From positions 62,001 through 126,000 of the forward strand of contig NZ_JAHZAA010000001.1 of the NCBI RefSeq assembly GCF_019424165.1: a stretch of DNA of 64,000 nucleotides, given 5' to 3'. Shown piece after piece: positions 48,415-57,721 of this stretch (positions are counted from its first letter, which is position 1; every line of letters starts with the position of its first letter). The notes under the pieces are model-generated. The model searched no databases. It was not told where the DNA came from and worked only from the letters and a program-made list of their open reading frames with translations. Source of the DNA: Desulfovibrio sp. GTDB lineage: Bacteria; Desulfobacterota; Desulfovibrionia; Desulfovibrionales; Desulfovibrionaceae. Position numbers and translations under genes: made by a program.

Positions 48415-50679
48415 TTACAGCAATGAGCCGTCCCAGTTGAACAGGCTTTCCCGCCGCATGTCGGGCAGGCTGGCTGGCGGGTTTTCCTGCATGTGCGCAA
48501 AAAAACCGTAGCCTGCGGCGGCCATTTCCTGCCTTTTGGCAGTGAGGTCAAGGGGCCAGCCGGGGTATATCCAGATATTGCCGCCATATTGCCGCGCCCA
48601 GAAAGGCTCGCCTTTGGGACTCAGGAACGGCTCGTTGGTCTTGACGCCAAGCAGGCCGAAACGGCTCAGGCCCACAGGCCAGAAGCCGGAAAGCACCGCG
48701 CCGAGGGGCAGGGGGCTTTGGCGGGGCAGGGCCAGCATTTCTTCACGCGGCAGTTCCGGGCTGACAAACGCTCCGGTAAAGCCCATGCCTGCCAGTATGC
48801 CCAGGGCAGGGGCGTTGGCCGCGTTGCAGAACGGCCCCGCCAGCAGGTCTGCGTTTTCGTCCAGGCTGTCGGGAAACAAACCGCGCTGCCACGGCTCGTT
48901 ACAGACAAAGTGGCGCGCGCCGTCGCGCCAGAGGCGCGCGATGCTGCGGCGCAGGGCTTCTTCTTCGCCGGGCCAGACAACGGGCGGCAGCCACCAGCAG
49001 ATGCGCTGCACCACCGTGCGCGAGATGTCGGCGCTGCGGGGCGAAAGCCAGAGGGCCTGCAACTGGTTTTTGCCGCCGCGCATTTCCTTGCCCTGCGGAA
49101 TGCTGGAGCGGACGTACATGTCCGGGCGGGGTCTGGGCTTGACGGGTACAGGCATGCGCGGGCTGGATTCCACGGCCTTGCTCTGGCGGCCGGGGAACTG
49201 GTCAAGGCGTGCCTGCCAGCTTTTGAGAATGCGCATAAGCTCCGGCTCGCGCCGGTCAATAAGAAAGACGGACGTACCCGCTTTGGGCGTTTTGTGCTTG
49301 GGCAGGCGCATGATGAGGCTGCCGCCCTTGGGAATGCGCCTTGTCACGGGCAGGGTGGCATGCCAGCGCTCGTCTTCCACACCCACGCGCAGATAATCCT
49401 GCGGGAGCAGCTCAAGGTGGGGCTTCAGCACCACGCTGCCGTCCTGCTCGATACGCAGTTTACCCGCCAGAAGGCCGGAGCTGGTCTGGCCGTCGGGCGT
49501 GGTAGGCACGGTATTGTCTTTTTGCGGCAAAAAACGCGCCCGTGTGGCCGGACGGCCCAGAGCCATCTGAAGAATTTCCTCGGCAGTCTTGCGGGCTTTG
49601 GGGTCGCCGGGGTTATCGCGCAACATGCGGTAGGCCGTGACCACATGGTAGACGTAGTGCGGCCCTTTCTTGCGTCCTTCTATTTTCCAGGAGACAAGGT
49701 GGGGGATGTCCAGCAGCGTTTTGGCAAGCACGTCAAGGGAAAGGTCAAGGCATGAAAACCAGCGTCCGCTGTGTTCCTTGCGGCCCGGACCACGCATGTT
49801 CCCCTGCTTGCCGGAGCGGCCCCTGCCGTGGGCAAGGGCGGCGACTTCATTGCGGCTATACCGCCCGTCACGGCGGTCGTCGTGGCGGTCACGGGCGTCA
49901 CGTGAACCCCGGCGATCCTTGCGCGCGATGTCCATGCGTGACTGCTCCTGACGCGCACGGTCCATTTCTTCCCGTTCCGCATTGCGGACAAGGGCCATTG
50001 CAGCGGGGCCGCCCTGGCGGTAGACGCGGCGGCAAGGCTGCACGCAGCGGCCGCGCAGGCCGCTTTTGCCGCCCATATAGCTGGACCAGTAACAACGGCC
50101 GGAAACGCAATAGCACAGCGCGCCGTGCACAAAACACTCAAGGTCAAGCCCTTCGGGGCAGGCTTCGCCCATGAGGCGTATTTCATCAATGGAAAGCTCG
50201 CGTGGCAGAATAACGCGGCTGGCCCCAAGTTTTTTTGCTTCCACAAGGGCGTCGGGATGGGTGAGGTTGGCCAGGGTGGAAAGAAAAATGCCGCCCTCAA
50301 AACCGGCCTGGCGCGCCAGATCAAGTATGGCAAGATCCTGCACGATAAGGCCGTCCGGGCGCACCTGGGTTGCCAGCCGTTTGGTGAGGCGGTAGGCGGC
50401 GGCAGGCTCGTCCGGCTTGATGAGCGTATTCATGGCCACATAAACGCGGGCATTTTCGGCATGGGCCAGGTCGGTCAGGCGTGAAAGTTCGGTCAGGCCG
50501 AAGTTTTCGGCCTGCATGCGCGCCGAAAAATGCTTGAGGCCCAGATAGATGGCGTCTGCCCCGGCAGCCAGCGCAGCCAGAAAAGACGGAGTGTCTCCTG
50601 CGGGGGCCAGAATTTCCGGCCGGGCCGGAGTGGGGACAGTAACAGCGTCAGACGCCGGAATAATTGGAGAATCGCTCAT
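48415..50679 (-). CDS. U32 peptidase-family protein (RlhA/TrhP-like) with Arg/Asp-rich insert
   Basis: A 754-residue protein of the U32 family. These proteins hydroxylate RNA (RlhA on 23S rRNA, TrhP on tRNA) rather than cut peptides in the characterised E. coli cases. It has the family signature ECFVHGALCYCVSGRCYWSS, whose Cys residues likely bind an Fe-S cluster, then CVQPCRRVY. A highly charged insert of about 70 residues (near 245-310, rich in Arg, Asp and Lys; for example RDARDRHDDRRDGRY) splits the domain. The C-terminal collagenase-like domain follows. The gene starts within the epimerase stop codon (ATGA overlap). The insert may bind RNA, which is inference. Confidence 0.85.
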   Translation of the reverse strand: MSDSPIIPASDAVTVPTPARPEILAPAGDTPSFLAALAAGADAIYLGLKHFSARMQAENFGLTELSRLTDLAHAENARVYVAMNTLIKPDEPAAAYRLTKRLATQVRPDGLIVQDLAILDLARQAGFEGGIFLSTLANLTHPDALVEAKKLGASRVILPRELSIDEIRLMGEACPEGLDLECFVHGALCYCVSGRCYWSSYMGGKSGLRGRCVQPCRRVYRQGGPAAMALVRNAEREEMDRARQEQSRMDIARKDRRGSRDARDRHDDRRDGRYSRNEVAALAHGRGRSGKQGNMRGPGRKEHSGRWFSCLDLSLDVLAKTLLDIPHLVSWKIEGRKKGPHYVYHVVTAYRMLRDNPGDPKARKTAEEILQMALGRPATRARFLPQKDNTVPTTPDGQTSSGLLAGKLRIEQDGSVVLKPHLELLPQDYLRVGVEDERWHATLPVTRRIPKGGSLIMRLPKHKTPKAGTSVFLIDRREPELMRILKSWQARLDQFPGRQSKAVESSPRMPVPVKPRPRPDMYVRSSIPQGKEMRGGKNQLQALWLSPRSADISRTVVQRICWWLPPVVWPGEEEALRRSIARLWRDGARHFVCNEPWQRGLFPDSLDENADLLAGPFCNAANAPALGILAGMGFTGAFVSPELPREEMLALPRQSPLPLGAVLSGFWPVGLSRFGLLGVKTNEPFLSPKGEPFWARQYGGNIWIYPGWPLDLTAKRQEMAAAGYGFFAHMQENPPASLPDMRRESLFNWDGSLL

Positions 50680-51692
50680 ATTTTGTAATACTCTTTATAC
50701 CATTCCACAAAGCGGGCGATGCCCTCGCGCAGGGGTGTCGACGGGGCAAAGCCCGTAAGGGCGGTGAGGTCGTTGATGTCGGCCCAGGTGGCCTTTACGT
50801 CGCCGGGCTGCATGGGCAGCATGTCCTTGCGGGCCTTCATGCCCAGCGCGTCTTCAAGGACGGCGATAAAATCGTTGAGTTCCACAGTGTTGTTATTGCC
50901 GATATTATATATGCGCCAGGGCGCTGAACTGGAAGCCGGGTCGGGCGCTGCCGGGTCAAAGGCCGGGTCCGGGCCGGGGGCCAGGGGCAGCAGGCGTACA
51001 ATGCCTTCCACTATGTCGTCAATATAGGTGAAGTCGCGGCGCATGCGGCCTTCGTTAAAGACCTTGATGGGTTCGCCGCGCACAATGGCGGTGGTAAAAA
51101 GGTGCAGGGCCATGTCCGGCCTGCCCCACGGACCGTAGACGGTGAAGAAGCGCAGACCGGTGCAGGGGATGCCGTACAGATGGCTGTAGGCATGGGCCAT
51201 AAGCTCGTTGCTTTTTTTGGTGGCCGCGTACAGGCTTACCGGATGGTCCACATTGTGCCGCACAGAGTAGGGTTGGGCCGTGTTAAGCCCGTAGACCGAA
51301 GAAGATGAGGCAAAAAGCAGGTGACCGACCTTGTTGTGACGGCAGCCTTCAAGCACATGCCCAAAGCCAGTCAGATTGGAGCTGAGATATGATTCGGGAT
51401 TGACGAGGCTGTAGCGTACCCCGGCCTGAGCGGCCAGATTCACAACATGGCTGAAACCTTCGCGGGCAAAAAGGGCGGCCATGCCCGGCCCGTCGGCCAG
51501 ATCCAGCGGCTCGAAGCGAAAGCGCGAGGCCTGGGGTTGGGCGGCCAGTTGTGCCAACCGGTTTTTTTTCAACTGCACATCGTAGTAATCGTTGCAATTG
51601 TCTATGCCTACCACGCTGTGTCCATCGGCCAGCAGCCGCGCAGCCAGATGATAGCCGATAAATCCCGCCGCGCCGGTTACCAGAACGTGCAT
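50676..51692 (-). CDS. UDP-glucuronate 4-epimerase-like NAD-dependent epimerase
   Basis: A 338-residue short-chain dehydrogenase/reductase-type epimerase. The NAD-binding motif is TGAAGFIGYHLA, and the catalytic pair YAATKK (Tyr and Lys) is preceded by SSSSVYG. The pattern NCNDYYDVQLKKNRL and the later TVYGPWGRPDMA are typical of UDP-glucuronate 4-epimerases (CapI/GalE6 type), which supply UDP-galacturonate for surface polysaccharides. Its start codon directly follows an AAAATC-rich leader with GGAG nearby. It is translationally coupled to the U32-family gene, whose RNA-related role seems unconnected. Confidence 0.9.
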   Translation of the reverse strand: MHVLVTGAAGFIGYHLAARLLADGHSVVGIDNCNDYYDVQLKKNRLAQLAAQPQASRFRFEPLDLADGPGMAALFAREGFSHVVNLAAQAGVRYSLVNPESYLSSNLTGFGHVLEGCRHNKVGHLLFASSSSVYGLNTAQPYSVRHNVDHPVSLYAATKKSNELMAHAYSHLYGIPCTGLRFFTVYGPWGRPDMALHLFTTAIVRGEPIKVFNEGRMRRDFTYIDDIVEGIVRLLPLAPGPDPAFDPAAPDPASSSAPWRIYNIGNNNTVELNDFIAVLEDALGMKARKDMLPMQPGDVKATWADINDLTALTGFAPSTPLREGIARFVEWYKEYYKI

Positions 51693-51869
51693 ATGATTTT
51701 CCTCCAGTTGTGCATGCAGGCAAGGTAAGCCAGATGCCGCCCGTGAGCAAGCAAAGGCCGCAGAACCGGCGCGCTTTGATGAAAATCTGCCGCGTCCGGC
51801 CGTTCAGAACGGGTATATGGGCTTGCGGGATGGGCCTTGGCAAAGTATGCTGCGCAGCCAGAGGTGAGC

Positions 51870-52961
51870 ATGCACATATCCGACAGAAAAGAGCGCCGCG
51901 CCCCGACCGGCAGGGCTGATGGAGCGGGCGCGGAGCGCCCGGCTGACGACCGCAAAGCCGCCGGAAAATCCGGTGAAGGGGCCTCCTCCGCCAGGACGGG
52001 AAAAAGCTCTGCGGGCCGTTCGGCTTCCGCGGGCGCGCAGCCCTGGTACGCCGGGCAGCACAAAGACGCCCTTTTGTACCTCATGATAGCCATTTTCTTT
52101 GTGGAACTGGCCGTGGGCGGCGTTGCGTTTTTTTATGGCGTCATGCATGCCGCGCCGGAAGTGCCGGGCGGGCCGCCCATGGCGCGCTTTCCCTGGCTTG
52201 GCTGGGTGCTGGCCGCCATTCTGGCCCCGGTGGGCCTCATACTTATCGTGCACCTTGCCGGAACCTGGGTTTCGCGTTTTCTCGGGCGTGAAGCCGGGGA
52301 TATGGCGGCTGCCTCTGGCGGAGGCGGCAATGCTGCCGATGCCGATCAGGTTCCGGAACGTCTACAGCGTTTTTACGCCATAATCCGCAATGCGCCCACT
52401 GTGGTGGTGCTGCTGGGCATTCTGCTGCTCGGGGCAGCGCTCTTTTTTGTGGACGGGGCATTCACGGCCCTTGTGGCTCTGGGTAGTTCTCTTGTTCCCT
52501 ATATTCCCTGGATCGCGGGCAGCGTGGCGGCCATGATTGCCGTGTGCTACCTTGTGCATCGCCTGTTTATCTATCGGCATCACCGCATGCAGCAGGAATT
52601 TGCCTATCGCCGCGAGGTGCTGGAGCGCACGGGTATCGTGCTGGTGGATAAGAACTGTATTCCGCTGCCGCAGACGGAAGAACAGCGCCTGGCGCTGGGC
52701 GAGGCCCGCATTGTGGACGCGCAGGCAGCCTTGCCGCCGGTGGACGGCGCGCCGTCTACAGAAGCAGGGGCAGCAGGAGCGTCTGGTCAGATGGGCCGGA
52801 GCGCCTCGGGTAGTGCGGACTTTTCTTCTGCCGGAAGTGCTGAAGACGAAATTATGGATGCCGAAATCATCACGCCTGAAGCGTCCGCCCATACACCTGC
52901 CGAGGCTTCCGCAGGCAGCGGAGAAAATGAGGCCAAAAACCAGTCAGCCGAAAAAGCCTGA
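51870..52961 (+). CDS. Membrane protein of unknown function
   Basis: A 363-residue protein I do not recognise. The N-terminal 60 residues are Arg/Ala/Gly/Ser-rich and charged. Four hydrophobic segments follow (about 68-92, 108-132, 172-195 and 205-228). A cytoplasmic region continues (HRMQQEFAYRREVLERTGIVLVD) and the last 100 residues are Ala/Ser/Glu-rich and low in complexity. Start chosen at MHISDRKERR because GAGGTGAG precedes it; an in-frame ATG 33 bases upstream lacks one. Convergent with cobH. Nothing in it suggests a transporter or enzyme family; a scaffold or envelope-sensor role would be a guess. Confidence 0.8.
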   Translation: MHISDRKERRAPTGRADGAGAERPADDRKAAGKSGEGASSARTGKSSAGRSASAGAQPWYAGQHKDALLYLMIAIFFVELAVGGVAFFYGVMHAAPEVPGGPPMARFPWLGWVLAAILAPVGLILIVHLAGTWVSRFLGREAGDMAAASGGGGNAADADQVPERLQRFYAIIRNAPTVVVLLGILLLGAALFFVDGAFTALVALGSSLVPYIPWIAGSVAAMIAVCYLVHRLFIYRHHRMQQEFAYRREVLERTGIVLVDKNCIPLPQTEEQRLALGEARIVDAQAALPPVDGAPSTEAGAAGASGQMGRSASGSADFSSAGSAEDEIMDAEIITPEASAHTPAEASAGSGENEAKNQSAEKA

Positions 52962-52985
52962 GCAGCCGAAATTTGACAAAACAGG

Positions 52986-53678
52986 CTATAGCGCCGCCAT
53001 TTGCGTCAGGCCACGCCGCGCCAGGGCAATATCTGCCAGGGCGTTGACGCAGGCCGCCGCCACTGCCGAGCCGCCCTTGCGCCCAAGCAGGGTAAAGTGG
53101 GGCCATGCAGTACGGCGGAGCAGCTCTTTGGACTGGGCCGCGTTAACAAAGCCCACGGGCATGCCCACAATAAGGGCCGGGGGCGGTGCGCCCTGTTCCA
53201 GTACATCCAGCAGGCCGAGCAGGGCTGTGGGCGCATTGCCGATAACCATGATATGCCCCTGCATCTGCGCGGCGAGGGATTCCAGCCCCGCGCGGGAGCG
53301 TGTGGTTTTTTTTGCCCGCGCAAGCGCATCAAGCCCGGGCAGGGCCATGATGGGCGTAACGGTAACGCCAAGGGGCGTCAGCCGCCGCATGGGCAGCCCT
53401 GCGGCCGCCATGCGCGTGTCGGTGTAGACCGTGCAGCCCGCCAGCAGGGCGTTGACGCCCGCCTCAAGAGCGGTATGGCTCAGGCGCAGGTCATGCACGA
53501 TTTCCGTATCCCCCAGGGTATGCACGCAACGGCGTGCCACCTGCCACAAAAGCCCTTCAAAGGGGCGTGGGGGCGGCATTTCTTCATCAATAATGGCAAA
53601 AGAGCGTTCTTCAATGGTCTGGGGGGTGCAGGCCGGATCCAGTTCTACGGGATGTTCCGGTGCAGGAATATGCGTCAT
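52986..53678 (-). CDS. cobH: Precorrin-8X methylmutase
   Basis: A 230-residue enzyme (CobH/CbiC) that moves the methyl group from C-11 to C-12 of the corrin ring to form hydrogenobyrinate or cobyrinate. The catalytic His53 lies in RRCVHTLGD, and conserved blocks VGMPVGFVNAAQSKELL and GRKGGSAVAAACVNAL follow. In an anaerobe it most likely belongs to the early-cobalt (Cbi) route, so the name cbiC also applies. The a,c-diamide synthase gene lies 187 bases upstream on the same strand, the next pathway step, suggesting coexpression. No other cobalamin gene is in this window. Confidence 0.93.
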   Translation of the reverse strand: MTHIPAPEHPVELDPACTPQTIEERSFAIIDEEMPPPRPFEGLLWQVARRCVHTLGDTEIVHDLRLSHTALEAGVNALLAGCTVYTDTRMAAAGLPMRRLTPLGVTVTPIMALPGLDALARAKKTTRSRAGLESLAAQMQGHIMVIGNAPTALLGLLDVLEQGAPPPALIVGMPVGFVNAAQSKELLRRTAWPHFTLLGRKGGSAVAAACVNALADIALARRGLTQMAAL

Positions 53679-53865
53679 GTGCAGGCCTCGATTTGCCGGG
53701 AGTATGCGCTCGCGGCGTCAGGTTTACGTCGTTGCTCGCTGCTTTTTGCCGCTGCCCGTCTTGTGGCGGCAGCGCGGCAGGGTGTATTCATCTCCATTGC
53801 CGGATATGGCAGCAATGTTTTTCTGATCTTCAAAACGTTCGTACTCCGGCGAAAGGCACTCCCCC

Positions 53866-55677
53866 TCATGACGTGAGCATGTCCCGGGGCGTCAGCGCCG
53901 CTGCCTTGAGCCATGCCCGCCAGAAACGACGGGATCCTTCAGGATAGCAGTGCAGCCACGTTCCGGCCACGGAGCCGTGGCGGCAGCCCTCCTGCCGTAA
54001 AAAAACTCCCTTGCTGTCATACAGGCTCCACAATGGCGCGCAGTGCGCGGGCAAAGGGGAATCGTCTTCACGGGCATAGTGAAATTCGTGTCCCCGCACC
54101 CAAATGGGTGCAGGCTGGCTGTACGTTGCGTCTGCCCCGGTTGGGGCGCAGTTTTGCGGTCTGTCTTGCGGCCAGCCCGGCAGGGCCTGAGCGGCCCGGT
54201 AGCCCAGGGCGGCACGTTCCTGCCCCAGGGTGCAGCGTATGGGCAAAAGCCCGGCCATGGGGTGTTCCGCTTTCCCGTCCATCTCATCATGCGTCGTCAG
54301 CCGCAGGGAGCGCATCAGGTAGATGTAGCCCCCGCATTCACCGTATATGGGAAGGCCGTTTCGGGCCAGCGCGCGCAGGGCGTCAAGCATGCGGGTATTG
54401 GCTGCCAGTTGCGGGGCGTGCAGTTCCGGGTAACCGCCGGGAAAATACAGGGCGGAACAGCCGGGGGGCGGCGCGGCATCGCGCAACGGTGAAAAAGCAG
54501 CAAGCTCCGCGCCCATCTCTGTGAGCAGGGGCGGCAGGTCGGCATAGCAGAAGCTGAAGGCCGCATCCCAGGCCATACCCACACGAAGGGGGCGACGCCC
54601 GCTTTTTTGTGCGGGTTTGTCCTTGGCGGCTGCGGGCGTGGCATACTGCACAGCGTTGGCCGCCCCTTGCACGGATTTCTGGGAGGCATGGCGTGCGGCG
54701 TGCTGGCATGCCGGCGAGTTGACGGGGGGCTGGGCGGAAAATCTGGCTGGCGGGCGCGGCATAAAAAAGCGTGCGCCCCAGATTTGTTCGTGGGTGGCAG
54801 GGCCGTCTTGTATGGCTTCTGCCATGCCGGAAGGCTTCGCAGCCGTGTTTTGCAGGCGCTTTGGCACTCCCGCCATGCGCAGCAGGGCATCAAGGCGGCA
54901 ATTTTCTTCAAACCAGCGGGCCAGCGCGGGGCGATCCAGAGCGGACAGCGCCTCCCGGGCTTCCACAAGGCCGAGGTGGCGGGACTTGAGGGTGGGCGCT
55001 CCTGCGCGGGGCAAGAGGCCCAGCAGGGGGAGGGCGTCAGTTTTTTGCAGCGGCTTCAGGGCGTCTTCAATAATTTCCGCATGGCGCGGGCTGCCCACAT
55101 GCGTGCAGATAACGCCCAGAAAGCGCGGGCCTGTGTCTGCCGGGGACAGCCATTGCGGTTTGTGGCGGATGTATCCTTCCACCAGCGGGGCCACGGACTG
55201 CCCAAGCCCTGCCGCGCTGCATATGAGCAGAATGGGCAGGTCCAGCAGGGCCGCCAGTTGGGCCGTGCTGCCCGCGCCGCCATGCCCGCCGTCGTACAGG
55301 CCCATGGCCCCTTCGATCACAAGAAGGGCTGGGGCGGGCGTGCCGGGGGCATGGGTTTTGGGTTTTTCGTGTCCGGCCATGCGCGCAAAGATGCTGCGCA
55401 GGCCCTTGGGCAGGCGTTTTTTGGAGGTCAGCGGGCTTTCCCCGGCTTTGGGCGGAGTTTCGCGGCACATCCATGTGTCCAGATTGGCGGCGGGCAGGCC
55501 TGTGATGGCGGCGTGAAACGCGGCGTCTATATAGTCGGGACCGGTCTTGGCGGCGCACACGGGAATGTCTCGTGCTGCCAGGGCGCAGAGCAGGGCCAGG
55601 GTGGCCGTGGTCTTGCCCGTATTGCTGCCTGTACCGGCTACGATGATGCCGGGAATGCGCGGCTCTTTGGTGTGCAT
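53866..55677 (-). CDS. cobB: Cobyrinic acid a,c-diamide synthase
   Basis: A 603-residue ATP- and glutamine-dependent amidotransferase (CobB/CbiA) that amidates the a and c carboxylates of cobyrinate or hydrogenobyrinate. An N-terminal BioD-like ATPase domain has the P-loop AGTGSNTGKTT and KTGPDYIDAAFH. The C-terminal GATase1 domain has the Cys nucleophile in YGECGGYIYLM and a later His in the WVRGHEFHYAR stretch. It is longer than E. coli-type CbiA (about 460 residues) because of a linker rich in Ala, Gln, His and Pro around 300-365. cobH follows. Confidence 0.93.
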   Translation of the reverse strand: MHTKEPRIPGIIVAGTGSNTGKTTATLALLCALAARDIPVCAAKTGPDYIDAAFHAAITGLPAANLDTWMCRETPPKAGESPLTSKKRLPKGLRSIFARMAGHEKPKTHAPGTPAPALLVIEGAMGLYDGGHGGAGSTAQLAALLDLPILLICSAAGLGQSVAPLVEGYIRHKPQWLSPADTGPRFLGVICTHVGSPRHAEIIEDALKPLQKTDALPLLGLLPRAGAPTLKSRHLGLVEAREALSALDRPALARWFEENCRLDALLRMAGVPKRLQNTAAKPSGMAEAIQDGPATHEQIWGARFFMPRPPARFSAQPPVNSPACQHAARHASQKSVQGAANAVQYATPAAAKDKPAQKSGRRPLRVGMAWDAAFSFCYADLPPLLTEMGAELAAFSPLRDAAPPPGCSALYFPGGYPELHAPQLAANTRMLDALRALARNGLPIYGECGGYIYLMRSLRLTTHDEMDGKAEHPMAGLLPIRCTLGQERAALGYRAAQALPGWPQDRPQNCAPTGADATYSQPAPIWVRGHEFHYAREDDSPLPAHCAPLWSLYDSKGVFLRQEGCRHGSVAGTWLHCYPEGSRRFWRAWLKAAALTPRDMLTS

Positions 55678-55991
55678 GACGTCTCCGGCGGATCAGGGTG
55701 TTCCAGACGGAAGCAGCTTCTGCATCCAGGGGTTCATTTTTACGAACGGTTTTTTACAGTCTCTTACTGTTGCGCATACATATTTTTAACGCGCACCCGG
55801 CGCTCGTTGCGATTTTTGCCCAACCAGGGAGTCGCCGCGCTTTGCTGTGTTCAACGTTTGCCCCATAAACACCAGAAAAGCGTAAGAATAAAAGTTTTTG
55901 AGGGGCTGGGGGCAGGGGAACTGTTTTCAAACAGTTCCCCTGCCCCCATAAGTGCCTTTCTCTTCCTTCCCTTCTTCCCCACACTCATGCC
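55678..55991. other. Spacer with a 40-bp hairpin
   Basis: About 310 bases between the start of cobB and the end of the small gene. It contains a near-continuous inverted repeat (55908-55947) of 19-base perfect arms. No gene is recognised. Confidence 0.6.
55908..55947. terminator. 40-bp hairpin with 19-base perfect arms
   Basis: GGGGGCAGGGGAACTGTTT and its complement are separated by two bases. It lies about 45 bases after the last minus-strand gene of the trpS-mltG block. No T-tract adjoins it. It resembles the bidirectional hairpin after fmt (33202-33223). Confidence 0.6.
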
Positions 55992-56228
55992 TTAGCGTTG
56001 GCGCAGGGCCTCGGCGAGGATGGCCGCGTCTTCCTGTGGCCGGGCCTTGAGGCCCAGTTCGGCGTGACCGCCGGAGCAGATAAAGCCCTGGGGGCCAAGC
56101 TCCAGAAAACCGGCGGAAAGCACCTGGCCGTAGGGTAGCTGCTCGCGCATGTCGCTGTGGTCAACACGCCGGGGAAAGACAAAGGGAACGGGCTGGCCGG
56201 AAAAATCTTCAACTATGAGGTATTTCAC
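55992..56228 (-). CDS. Small protein of unknown function after mltG
   Basis: A 78-residue protein I do not recognise, with no signal peptide or membrane helix. It opens MKYLIVEDFSGQPVPFVFP and has a central GQVLSAGFLELG block. The coding call rests on tight spacing (9 bases after mltG), a GGAGG-type site in the gap, and a plausible soluble composition. It is the last gene of the block ending at the 40-bp hairpin. Confidence 0.72.
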   Translation of the reverse strand: MKYLIVEDFSGQPVPFVFPRRVDHSDMREQLPYGQVLSAGFLELGPQGFICSGGHAELGLKARPQEDAAILAEALRQR

Positions 56229-56237
56229 GGGGCCTCC

Positions 56238-57287
56238 TTAGCGGTTCTGCTGGGCCTTGCGCCGGTTTTGCAGGTACTGGCGCACGGCTTTGTTGTGATC
56301 CGCAAGATTGGTGGAAAACGCATGCTCACCGCCGTCAGTGACGGCCACAAAATAGAGAAAATCGTGTTTTTCAGGGTTGATGGCCGCCTTGAGGGCCGCC
56401 ATGCCGAACGAGCATATGGGACCGGGCGGCAGCCCCGGCCGCTGGTAGGTATTGTACAGATTGCCGGGATCATCCAGGTGGCTGCGGCGCAGGTTGCCGT
56501 CAAAGCCGGGGCCAAGACCGTAAATGACGGTTGGGTCGGCCTGAAGGATCATGTTGCGGGCCAGACGGTTCTGATACACTCCGGCCACGCGCGGGCGCTC
56601 GGCGTCAATGCCTGTTTCTTTTTCCACCACCGAGGCCAGGATCATCCAGGTTTTCAACTGATCCACGGCGGGCTTTCTGCCATCGGGCCACACGGGGGCG
56701 GCCTTGCGCCAGAAGGTGTCCACCATGCGTCCGGCCACGCTGCGGGCCTGGGCCAAATCCGGCTCGTCAGCTTTTTTCAGCAAATAGGTATCCGGCATGA
56801 GAAAACCCTCGGCCGTGGCAAAGGGGATGCCGTAGTGACGCAAAAATGCCGGGTCCGTGACGATCTGGCGAAAATCGTCAAAGCGCACAAGCCCGGCTTC
56901 TTCCAGCAGTTTGCCGGTCTGCCACCAGGTGAGCCCTTCGGGAACAGTAATGCGGAAAAGCACAGGCTGGCCGTTGACCAGCGTGTCCAGCACCTTTTCG
57001 GGCAGCCAGCCGGAATTGAGGGCAAAGCGCCCGGCTTGAAGGCGGCTGTCCCATTCCTTATAGCGGGCGAGCAGGGCGAACCTGCGGGCGTCGGTAATGA
57101 TGCCTTTCTGCTCAAGCCCCGTTGCCACCTGGGCAAAGCGCGCGCCGGGCGGCACGTCAAAAAAGACTTCCTGCCCCTCGCTTTGCGCCGGGGTATTCAG
57201 GAAGGTATGAGCCTCGTAAGCCAGCCAGCCGCCACCGGCAAGGGCAAGCAGCAACAGCAGTCCGAGCAGGCGCAGCAGTGTTTTCAT
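56238..57287 (-). CDS. mltG: Endolytic murein transglycosylase MltG
   Basis: A 349-residue inner-membrane enzyme that cuts glycan strands of nascent peptidoglycan and sets their length. The membrane anchor is at the N-terminus (about 5-24). A LysM-like region and then the catalytic YceG domain follow. The catalytic Glu lies in ILASVVEKETG, followed by QADPTVIYGLG and TYQRPGLPPGPICSFG, all conserved. The start overlaps the end of ruvX by four bases (ATGA), a common mltG-ruvX pairing in bacteria. Confidence 0.95.
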   Translation of the reverse strand: MKTLLRLLGLLLLLALAGGGWLAYEAHTFLNTPAQSEGQEVFFDVPPGARFAQVATGLEQKGIITDARRFALLARYKEWDSRLQAGRFALNSGWLPEKVLDTLVNGQPVLFRITVPEGLTWWQTGKLLEEAGLVRFDDFRQIVTDPAFLRHYGIPFATAEGFLMPDTYLLKKADEPDLAQARSVAGRMVDTFWRKAAPVWPDGRKPAVDQLKTWMILASVVEKETGIDAERPRVAGVYQNRLARNMILQADPTVIYGLGPGFDGNLRRSHLDDPGNLYNTYQRPGLPPGPICSFGMAALKAAINPEKHDFLYFVAVTDGGEHAFSTNLADHNKAVRQYLQNRRKAQQNR

Positions 57288-57721
57288 GCGGGACTCCGCT
57301 TTTGCGGGGCAAGGGATAGAAAGGACGACAGGATGCGTACGGCAGCCTGCTGGTCAAGTACGGCTTTGCGTTTGCGCATTTTAAGCCCGGCTTCGCGCAG
57401 GTCGGCCCAGGCTTCTTCAGAACTAAGTTCTTCGATCATGTAGTAAAAAGGCAGGGGAACGCGGCGCTTGAGGCGCTGGGTAACATTGCGCACCTGCCTT
57501 GTGGTCAGGCTTTCTTCCCCGTCCTGCGTGAGGGGCAGACCCACCACAACCGCTTCCGCCCCGGCTTCGATGATTTTTTCCGCCAGGGCGGCGAGAAAGA
57601 GCTTGCGGTCAGTGTAGTCCTGCAGGCGCACGGTCGCCAAGGGGAAAGCCATGCGCCCGTCAGGGTCTGACACGGCCAGGCCCGTGCGGGCCAGGCCGTA
57701 ATCCACACTTACAAATTTCAA
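57284..57721 (-). CDS. ruvX: Holliday junction resolvase-like protein RuvX (YqgF)
   Basis: A 145-residue RNase H-fold protein. The opening block FVSVDYGLARTGLA gives the first catalytic Asp. VVGLPLTQDGEE and the C-terminal region with DQQAAVRIL give the other acidic residues. The family acts on 16S rRNA 5' maturation and may resolve junctions. The start codon is TTG, immediately after the trpS stop codon (TAG), with a GGGGGTG ribosome site inside the trpS end. Confidence 0.92.
   Translation of the reverse strand: MKFVSVDYGLARTGLAVSDPDGRMAFPLATVRLQDYTDRKLFLAALAEKIIEAGAEAVVVGLPLTQDGEESLTTRQVRNVTQRLKRRVPLPFYYMIEELSSEEAWADLREAGLKMRKRKAVLDQQAAVRILSSFLSLAPQKRSPA

Noticed and set aside
53679..53865. 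Cobalamin riboswitch next to cobH/cobB
   Set aside because: Neither this spacer nor the one upstream of cobB shows the B12-box core.
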